DNA from: Streptomyces daqingensis
Lineage (GTDB): Bacteria; Actinomycetota; Actinomycetes; Streptomycetales; Streptomycetaceae
Assembly: GCF_014645895.1 (NCBI RefSeq)
Contig: NZ_BMMP01000005.1
Location: 62,001 to 126,000 of the forward strand
Length of the DNA: 64,000 bases
Direction: 5' to 3'
Position 1 is the first letter of the stretch. The number at the start of each line of letters is the position of its first letter. Positions 58,481 through 64,000 of this stretch are shown piece after piece. The notes under the pieces were generated by a model. That model ran no database searches. It was not told the origin of the DNA and was given only the letters and a program-made list of their open reading frames with translations. Made by a program: the position numbers and the translations under genes.

Positions 58481-59143
58481 TCAGCGGCGGCCGGTTCGTC
58501 TACTGGCGCCCGCGAGCCGGGCCAGTTGGTCGGTCACGGGAATCCGGGCGAGTGAAGGGTCGATCAGCCGGTGCAGTACGAGCCCGTCGAGTGCGGCGCC
58601 GAGCAGGAGCGCCGTCGCCTCGTGGTCCTCGCGGGCGGACGCCCCGCCGGGTTCCCCGGCTGGGACGGCACTGCCGGGTTCCCCGGCTGGGACGGCACTG
58701 CCGGACGCGGCACTGGCGGAGGCGAGCCAGTCGGCGACGGCCCCGCGCCATTCGCCCAGCAGCTCCGCCAGCTCTCCGCGCAGCCGCTCCACGCGGGTCG
58801 AGGCGAGCAGCATCTCGCTGAAGAGAACCGTCGAGGGGTCGGCGGCGGAGTAGGACGACATCAGCTCCAACACCTGCGTGACGCCCTCTTCCGGGTCGCC
58901 CGTCGAGGCCAGCAGCTCCGCCGCCGAGCCGACCTCGCGCCGTGCGGCTGCCAGCGAGGCCTCCACGAGCAGGTCCTCCACGGTGCGGAAGTGGTAGTGC
59001 ACCAGCCCGGGCCGCAGCCCCGCCCGGTCGGCCGCGCGCCGCGTCGTCACCGCACCCCAGCCGTCCTCGACGATGAGCTGCGCCGCGGCGTCGAGCAGGC
59101 GCTGCCGGGTTTCCTGTCCGCGTTCCGACGAGGTCGGGGTCAT
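58481..59143 (-). CDS. TetR family transcriptional regulator
   Basis: A 220-residue repressor with HTH block RQRLLDAAAQLIVEDGWGAVTTRRAADRAGLRPGLVHYHF (about 13-52). The ligand domain has an unusual repeated segment SGSAVPAGEP-GSAVPAGEP near 155-175 from a 27-bp tandem duplication. It lies upstream of the ABC export genes and is their likely regulator. The ATG at 59143 follows GGAGTGGAG. Confidence 0.88.
   Translation of the reverse strand: MTPTSSERGQETRQRLLDAAAQLIVEDGWGAVTTRRAADRAGLRPGLVHYHFRTVEDLLVEASLAAARREVGSAAELLASTGDPEEGVTQVLELMSSYSAADPSTVLFSEMLLASTRVERLRGELAELLGEWRGAVADWLASASAASGSAVPAGEPGSAVPAGEPGGASAREDHEATALLLGAALDGLVLHRLIDPSLARIPVTDQLARLAGASRRTGRR
58647..58704. repeat. 27-bp in-frame tandem repeat within the TetR gene
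   Basis: Two identical 27-bp units beginning CCGGGTTCCCCGGCTGGGAC lie at 58647-58673 and 58674-58700, plus four bases of a third. They encode a duplicated nine-residue Ser/Ala/Pro/Gly segment. A recent slippage event is likely because the copies are identical. Confidence 0.9.
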
Positions 59144-59442
59144 CTCCACTCCACGGGACTTCGGGCGTCCGCTCGCCGGAGCGCTCCCCGGAACCGCGTG
59201 TCGGGGAGCCGCCGGTCCGGGCGGACTGATCGGGCAGTCGGCAACGGCGCAGGACGGCTTGGACATCTGCCTTGGCCGTTCGCCTTGGACGAATGCATTG
59301 GGCGTACGACCAAAACTATAGCCACGCCGGACGACGGAGCGCCAGCCCCCGCCGTCCGCGGAAGCCGGCAGCGGACTGCGGGTGCCTCCGGACGTGCCAA
59401 AATGAGCTGATCCGACAGGTGGAGGCCGGAGATGGTCGCAAC

Positions 59443-60153
59443 GTGACGGAGATCCGTGCTTTCGCTGAGGCCGACCGGGCGGCGCTGCGCGAGCTCTTCA
59501 GCCGGGCCGGCGAGGGCGCTCCGACCGCCTCGCTGTGGGGGCACGAGGAGTCCGAAGCGGCGATCTACCTCGCCCCGTACATGGACCTGGTGCCGGACTC
59601 GCTGTTCGTGGCCGAGGTCGACGGCGAACTGGTGGGCTATCTGGCGGGCTGCCTCGACACCTCGTCGTTCCCCGGCCAGAGCCACCTCATGGCGGAGGCC
59701 ATCCGCAAGCACAGGCTGGTCTTCCGGCGCCGCCCCGCGGCCTTCTTCGTGCGGAGCACGGGCGATCTGGTGCGGGCGGCGATCAGGCGGGAGCCCGTCG
59801 CGGGGGACTTCGTCGACGACCGGTGGCCCGCGCACCTGCACATCAACGTGGCGTCCGCGGCGCGGGGCACGGGCGCCGCGGACGGCCTGATGAACCGCTG
59901 GTTCGAGCGGCTGCGGGAGACCGGCTCGCCCGGATGCCATCTGCAGACCGTCGCCGAGAACGACCGGGCGGTGCGGTTCTTCCGACGAATGGGTTTCGCC
60001 GAGTACGGTCCGGCGCCCGTCGTCCCCGGTCTGCGGCACCACGGGAAGCGCGTGCACCAGCAGACGATGGTCTGGAGCCCGCAGGCCCCGCCGCCCGGCG
60101 GGACCCGGGGCGCCTCCGGGGGCGGTCCGTCCCGTACGCCGGGCGGCTTCTGA
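59443..60153 (+). CDS. GNAT family N-acetyltransferase
   Basis: A 236-residue GNAT protein: TEIRAFAEADRAALRELFSRAGEG at the start, ADEVDGELVGYLAG-like beta strand FVAEVDGELVGYLAG near 54, acetyl-CoA loop region INVASAARGTGAADGLMNRWFERL near 136-159, and NDRAVRFFRRMGFAEYG near 173-189. A 25-residue Pro/Gly tail follows. The GTG at 59443 follows GGAGA; an upstream in-frame GTG at 59419 is possible. Substrate unknown. Confidence 0.82.
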   Translation: MTEIRAFAEADRAALRELFSRAGEGAPTASLWGHEESEAAIYLAPYMDLVPDSLFVAEVDGELVGYLAGCLDTSSFPGQSHLMAEAIRKHRLVFRRRPAAFFVRSTGDLVRAAIRREPVAGDFVDDRWPAHLHINVASAARGTGAADGLMNRWFERLRETGSPGCHLQTVAENDRAVRFFRRMGFAEYGPAPVVPGLRHHGKRVHQQTMVWSPQAPPPGGTRGASGGGPSRTPGGF

Positions 60154-60207
60154 GACGGTGAGCGCTCCGCGCGGAGGGCGCCGTCGTGCCGTGGAGGCCG
60201 CTCCGGC

Positions 60208-60975
60208 TCAGCCGTCGGCGCCGAAGTTCGCCTCGACCTGACGGACCTCCGCGCCGCTGGGGGCCGAGTTGGTGCAGCGCGTGCCCGGCGACTTGCCGGA
60301 CATCACGTTCGAGCAGGAACCGGGCTGCTTGTCCTCCAGCCCCAGCAGATGGCCCAGTTCGTGGGCCACGATCCGTGCCGGTGCGTATCCCTGTTCGAGG
60401 GCCTCGCGGCCGATCTCGACGGTGCCGCGTCCCAGGTTCGCCCCCGCCGGGTCGGCGCCCGGCCATCCCTTGACGACGGTGACGCGGATGTCCGCCTTCG
60501 CACCGTCGGAGGCGGGCCGCAGCCGCACGTTGCGCACGCGGTCGTTCCACGAGGCGGCGGCGTCCCTCACCGCGTCCGCGTACTCGCCGGCCGGACGGGC
60601 GTCGTAGGTCACCACCGAGACGGCGCCCTTGCCCTGCCCGGCCGGCGCGGACCGCGGCACGGCGCCCACGACGTCGTCCACGGGCCAGACCGCCGCGGCT
60701 TCCTCGCCCTGGCCGGCCTGCCCGCCCGAGGCCGCGGCACCGGCCGACTCCCCGATGTCGCCGTCCCTGCGCGTGTCCGTGCCGTCGCGGCTCACGCCGG
60801 ACGGGTCCTCACCGGAACGTGTCCCCGCGGAATCCCCGAGTTCGCCGTCGATGGAGGTGGCGCTCCCCACCTCCGGAGGGGGCGAGCTCTGGGGCTCCCC
60901 GCTGCCGCAGGCCGCGAGGGCCAGCATCGACAGGGGCAGGCAGGCCGTCGCCCACTTCCTCGGTCCGCTACGCAT
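60208..60975 (-). CDS. Snapalysin-type (M7) zinc metalloprotease lipoprotein
   Basis: A 255-residue secreted protease. A lipoprotein signal ends at LAAC (Cys23), followed by a long Ser/Gly/Asp-rich linker (about 25-110). The catalytic domain has the M7 zinc motif HELGHLLGLED near 203-213, in which the third ligand is Asp rather than His. CSNVMSG and GTRCTNSAPS contain Cys residues for disulfides and the Met-turn, as in snapalysin. Membrane anchoring and the long linker set it apart from freely secreted SnpA. Confidence 0.85.
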   Translation of the reverse strand: MRSGPRKWATACLPLSMLALAACGSGEPQSSPPPEVGSATSIDGELGDSAGTRSGEDPSGVSRDGTDTRRDGDIGESAGAAASGGQAGQGEEAAAVWPVDDVVGAVPRSAPAGQGKGAVSVVTYDARPAGEYADAVRDAAASWNDRVRNVRLRPASDGAKADIRVTVVKGWPGADPAGANLGRGTVEIGREALEQGYAPARIVAHELGHLLGLEDKQPGSCSNVMSGKSPGTRCTNSAPSGAEVRQVEANFGADG

Positions 60976-61508
60976 CGTGCATCTCCCTGCAGGGTCAAGT
61001 CCGTTGTCAAGGGGGTGCCTGCCGCGGGGCTCCGGGCGCTGCCCGGTACGGCGGTCCCGCGGCGTTCGCCACTCACCCGGCAGGGCGGGGCCGCTTCCGC
61101 CGGGGAATTGATGTGCATGACATTACTAGCGGGCCGGATCGCTCTTGTCGGGGGATTCGTGTCAGAGCGCACAACTACCGAGGTTCGGCACTCTTGGTGC
61201 CGCCTCCGGTCAGGGGCTGGTCAAGCCGGTGCCGGTGCGGCAGTCGCCGACGAGCGGGGGCGGCAGCGGATGTGGCGTGATCCGCGGCGTGATCGCCGGG
61301 CGGCACTCACTCCGCGCGAACCTCAACCGCCTGAGCAGTAACTCACCACGGGACTGCTGCCGTTCGGCGGTCTGCGCACTGCACACTGCGCACTGCGCAC
61401 GTGGCGGGAGATCAGCGCCGGTTCAGGGGTGGTCGAGGAGCGGCCGAGGGCGATCCGTCCGAGTGCGCGTCCGCATCCGTCCGGCCCGCGTCCGCATAGG
61501 CTCGGCCC
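60976..61508. other. Intergenic region with a short tandem repeat
   Basis: No gene supported in 533 bp. A run CTGCGCACTGCACACTGCGC near 61373-61400 is a 7- to 8-bp tandem repeat. No operator or terminator stands out. Confidence 0.4.
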
Positions 61509-61949
61509 ATGGACGTCACCGTGCGGCCGGCCTCCGAGGCGGAGCTGCCCGAACTGCTGGCCCTCTACGGCGAGTTGAACCCTGACGACGCCCCGCTGCC
61601 CAGGGCGTCCGCCGAAGCCGTGTGGCAGGCCGTCGCGGGGCAGCGCGGGCGCACCGTCCTGGTGGCGGACGCCCTGGGCGCCGTGGCCGGGACGGCGGAC
61701 TGCCTCGTCATGCCGAACCTCACTCGCGGCGGCCGTGGCGTGATGTTCGTGGAGAACGTCGTGGTGGCCGGGGCCTTCCGGCGCACCGGCGTCGGGCGAC
61801 GGCTGCTGGAGGCCGCCGTGCGGCTGGGCGAGGCGGAGGGGTGCTACAAGGTGCAACTCCTCGCGGCGGACGACGAGTACGTCCACGCCTTCTACGAGGC
61901 GTGCGGCTTCTCCGCCCTCGCGCAGGGGTTCCGCCGCTACCTCCCTTAG
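61509..61949 (+). CDS. GNAT family N-acetyltransferase
   Basis: A compact 146-residue GNAT: TVRPASEAELPELLALYGELN at the N terminus, FVENVVVAGAFRRTGVGRRLLEAAV (acetyl-CoA loop, about 79-103) and VHAFYEACGFSALAQGFRRYL at the end. The ATG at 61509 gives the standard length. Its stop codon TAG abuts the left end of the inverted-repeat element that follows. Confidence 0.87.
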   Translation: MDVTVRPASEAELPELLALYGELNPDDAPLPRASAEAVWQAVAGQRGRTVLVADALGAVAGTADCLVMPNLTRGGRGVMFVENVVVAGAFRRTGVGRRLLEAAVRLGEAEGCYKVQLLAADDEYVHAFYEACGFSALAQGFRRYLP

Positions 61950-62121
61950 GGCGTGTCTGACAAATCCCGCCTGGCTCGCGCCGCCTGGCACGCACGTCTG
62001 CTGCGTTGTCGGACCGACCGAGTAGCCCACTACGAGGACGGACCTCCGCCTTGCATCCGCCCGCACCAGACGACGCGAGCCCCGCCCTCCGGGCGAACGG
62101 CGCCATTTGTCAGACAGCCCC
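61949..62121. mobile_element. Miniature inverted-repeat element, copy 2
   Basis: A 173-bp element with terminal inverted repeats GGGCGTGTCTGACAAAT (61949-61965) and ATTTGTCAGACAGCCCC (62105-62121), matching at 15 of 17 positions after reversal, flanked on both sides by TA. Its interior, reversed, aligns with the element at 9511-9673 and shares the identical 16-mer core (61997-62012). It lies between the convergent GNAT and GH65 genes. No transposase is encoded. Confidence 0.8.
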
Positions 62122-62150
62122 TAGAGCGTCAACTGCCGCCGCCCCGGCCG

Positions 62151-64000
62151 TCAGTGCCTGCTGGCGGGCCGCCGTCCCGGCGGCTGGGACGGCCCCGGAC
62201 GGCGCGCCGGCCGCTCGACCTTCCGCCGGCGCGGTTCGTTGCAGATCACGGTGAAGCGCTCGCCGTAGTGGCACACCTCCATGGGCGAGCCCTGCACCAG
62301 CGTGTAGACCGCGGCGGAGTCCTCGATCTCCACTCGCAGCCGCCGGCCCTTGACCTGCACCGAGAAGGCGAGCCGGGAGAGCCGCTCCGGCAGCTTCGGC
62401 GCGAACTCGAGGAGGCCGTCGTAGTGGCGCATGCCTCCGAAGCCCTGGACCAGCGCGATCCACGTGCCCGCGAGCGAGGCGATGTGCAGTCCGTCGCGGG
62501 TGTTGTTCTCCAGGTCGAAGAGGTCCATGAGCGCCGCTTCGCCCAAGTAGTCGTACGCCAGCCGCAGATGACCGACCTCGGCCGCCATCACCGCCTGCCA
62601 GCACGCCGACAGGGAGGAGTCCCGGACGGTGAGCTGCTCGTAGTACTCGAAGTTGCGGGCCTTCTGGTCGGCGTCGAACATCTCGCCGTGCTTGCACATG
62701 GCGAGGACGAGGTCGGCCTGCTTGACGACCTGCTTGCGGTACAGGTCGAAGTACGGGAAGTGCAGCATCAGCGGATACTCGTCCTCCGCCGTCCCCGCGA
62801 AGTCCCACACCTGGTGCCCGGTGAAGCCCGCCGACTGCTCGTGCACGCCCAGGTCCTGGTTGAAAGGCAGCGCCACGGCGTCGGCGGCGTCGCGCCACGC
62901 GGCCGCCTCCTCGTCGTCGACGCCGAACGCCGCGGCCTCCTCCGGATGCCGCTCGATGACGTTCGCGGCCTGCCGCAGGTTCTCCCGTGCCATCAGGTTC
63001 GTGTAGACGTTGTCGTCCGCGACGGCGCTGTACTCGTCCGGCCCGGTGACTCCGTCGAAGTGGAAGGCGCCCTGGTGGTCGTGGTGTCCGAGGGAGTGCC
63101 ACAGGCGTGCGGTCTCCACCAGGATGGGCACGCCCGTCTCCCGCTGGAAGTCCTCGTCGCCGGTCGCCTCGACGTACCGGACCACGGCGTCGGCGATGTC
63201 GGCGTTGACGTGGAACGCGGCCGTTCCGGCGGGCCAGTACGCCGAGCACTCCGAGCCGTCGATAGTCCGCCACGGGAACACGGCGCCGCGCAGGCCCAGT
63301 TGCTCCGCGCGGGCACGGGCGGCGGGCAGCGTGTCGTACCGCCACCGCAGCGCCTCGGCCACCGAATGGGGCGAGGTGTAGGTCAGCAGGGAGAGCACGA
63401 ACGTCTCGGTGTCCCAGAAGGAGTGGCCGTCGTAGCCGGACCCGGTCAGCCCCTTCGCCGGGATCGCCCGCTGCTCGGCACGGGCGCCGGCCTGGAGCAC
63501 GTGGAAGAGGCCGAAGCGCACCGCCTGCTGGATCTCCGCGTCGCCGTCCACCTCGACGTCCGAACGGGCCCAGAACTCGTCGAGGTACGCACGCTGCTGG
63601 TCGGCGAGGCCCTGCCAGCCCGTGCTGCGCGCACCCGCGAGGGCGGCGTCGACCTGGTCGCGGACCGCCGGAAGCGAGCGGACGCTGGACCAGCCGTAGG
63701 AGACCATCTTCTCCAGCCTCAGCGGTTCCCCCGGCCGCAGCACCGAAGTGACCGTCAGGCGGCTGACGTTCTCCCCGCTCTCGCTCGAAGCGCGCGTGGA
63801 TTCGGGCCCGTCGACGAAGTGGTCGGCCGCCGTCGCGACCCGCAGCCCGCTGCGTCGGGTGGAGTGCACGAGGCGCAGCCGGTGTCCCGACGCGAGGTTC
63901 TCCTCCGGCGCCAGCGGCGACTCCAGGGCGGCGGCGGTGCGGGGATCGCCGGGCGTGTGGGGGAGCTGCTCGTTGGTGACGAGCTCGGACTGGACGACGA
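62151..64000 (-). CDS. GH65 disaccharide phosphorylase (5' end outside window)
   Basis: The C-terminal 616 residues of a GH65 enzyme that phosphorolyses an alpha-glucosyl disaccharide such as maltose, trehalose or kojibiose. HSFWDTETFVL, FHVNADIADAVVRYVEATGDEDF and the general-acid motif VTGPDEYSAVADDN are present. The phosphate-binding LTVRDSSLSACWQAV is present too, unlike the hydrolase at the other end of the window. The C-terminal domain ends in a basic Pro/Arg-rich tail. The frame stays open to the right edge, so about 150-200 N-terminal residues are missing. Confidence 0.88.
   Translation of the reverse strand, partial: VVQSELVTNEQLPHTPGDPRTAAALESPLAPEENLASGHRLRLVHSTRRSGLRVATAADHFVDGPESTRASSESGENVSRLTVTSVLRPGEPLRLEKMVSYGWSSVRSLPAVRDQVDAALAGARSTGWQGLADQQRAYLDEFWARSDVEVDGDAEIQQAVRFGLFHVLQAGARAEQRAIPAKGLTGSGYDGHSFWDTETFVLSLLTYTSPHSVAEALRWRYDTLPAARARAEQLGLRGAVFPWRTIDGSECSAYWPAGTAAFHVNADIADAVVRYVEATGDEDFQRETGVPILVETARLWHSLGHHDHQGAFHFDGVTGPDEYSAVADDNVYTNLMARENLRQAANVIERHPEEAAAFGVDDEEAAAWRDAADAVALPFNQDLGVHEQSAGFTGHQVWDFAGTAEDEYPLMLHFPYFDLYRKQVVKQADLVLAMCKHGEMFDADQKARNFEYYEQLTVRDSSLSACWQAVMAAEVGHLRLAYDYLGEAALMDLFDLENNTRDGLHIASLAGTWIALVQGFGGMRHYDGLLEFAPKLPERLSRLAFSVQVKGRRLRVEIEDSAAVYTLVQGSPMEVCHYGERFTVICNEPRRRKVERPARRPGPSQPPGRRPASRH

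Noticed and set aside
61373..61400. Short CTGCGCACTGCACACTGCGC repeat as a CRISPR-like or origin feature
   Set aside because: The unit is only 7-8 bp, imperfect and without spacers; simple slippage explains it.

Overview
The window is high-GC actinobacterial DNA, almost certainly from a Streptomyces chromosome. The evidence is dense GC-rich coding on both strands, frequent GTG starts, long perfect-stem terminators, a LysM/resuscitation-promoting-factor-like lysozyme, a snapalysin-type metalloprotease, a PS-10-type S37 peptidase, many LacI regulators and GNAT acetyltransferases, and a CsoR-type copper operator. No rRNA, tRNA, CRISPR array, prophage or complete insertion sequence was seen.

Region by region: 0-5.2 kb holds a secreted GH65 acid trehalase-like enzyme, a Nudix hydrolase and a secreted S37 tripeptidyl aminopeptidase. 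5.2-11.7 kb is a LacI-controlled carbohydrate locus: a TIM-barrel isomerase and the LacI regulator read leftward, and a Gfo/Idh/MocA dehydrogenase, a DUF993 aldolase-like protein and a second TIM-barrel isomerase read rightward. Two GCGCTT-centred LacI-type sites lie in the 0.8 kb divergent gap, and a small inverted-repeat element sits inside the rightward operon. 12.1-15.2 kb has a zinc-ribbon membrane protein, a small hypothetical protein, a CGNR zinc-finger regulator and an epoxide hydrolase with a shared double operator. 15.3-16.9 kb is a collapsed Rhs/polymorphic toxin gene followed by a possibly intact immunity gene. 17.1-22.4 kb is a complete ribose uptake operon (lacI-type regulator, rbsA, rbsC, rbsB, rbsD). 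22.6-26.3 kb has a RecD-like helicase and citrate synthase. 26.4-29.6 kb has a possible small RNA and a copper-export pair (copA, copZ). 29.8-38.1 kb has a small HTH protein and a myo-inositol catabolic cluster (iolE-like, iolC, a Cgl0159-type aldolase candidate, iolB, iolD, mmsA/iolA).

38.1-50.2 kb is a mixed stretch: methyltransferase, serine hydrolase, a frameshifted and an intact GNAT, a GyrI-like protein, a FUSC membrane protein, an ATP-dependent DNA ligase, a SnoaL-like protein, an RibD-C reductase, and a LysR/CoA-transferase/hotdog-hydratase set that looks like C5-dicarboxylate CoA chemistry. 50.4-64 kb has NhaA, a PucR regulator, the Rpf-like protein, a TetR/ABC/FtsX export set, two GNATs, a snapalysin lipoprotein, a second copy of the small inverted-repeat element, and a GH65 disaccharide phosphorylase that runs off the right edge.

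The most unusual things seen are: two diverged copies of one miniature inverted-repeat element, each placed just after a stop codon; the remnant Rhs toxin with a surviving immunity gene; the paired palindromic operators of the CGNR regulator; a 17-codon leader-peptide candidate whose stop codon lies in a hairpin loop; a 20-bp triple tandem repeat upstream of a sugar isomerase; and the uncharacterised Gfo/Idh-DUF993-isomerase operon.
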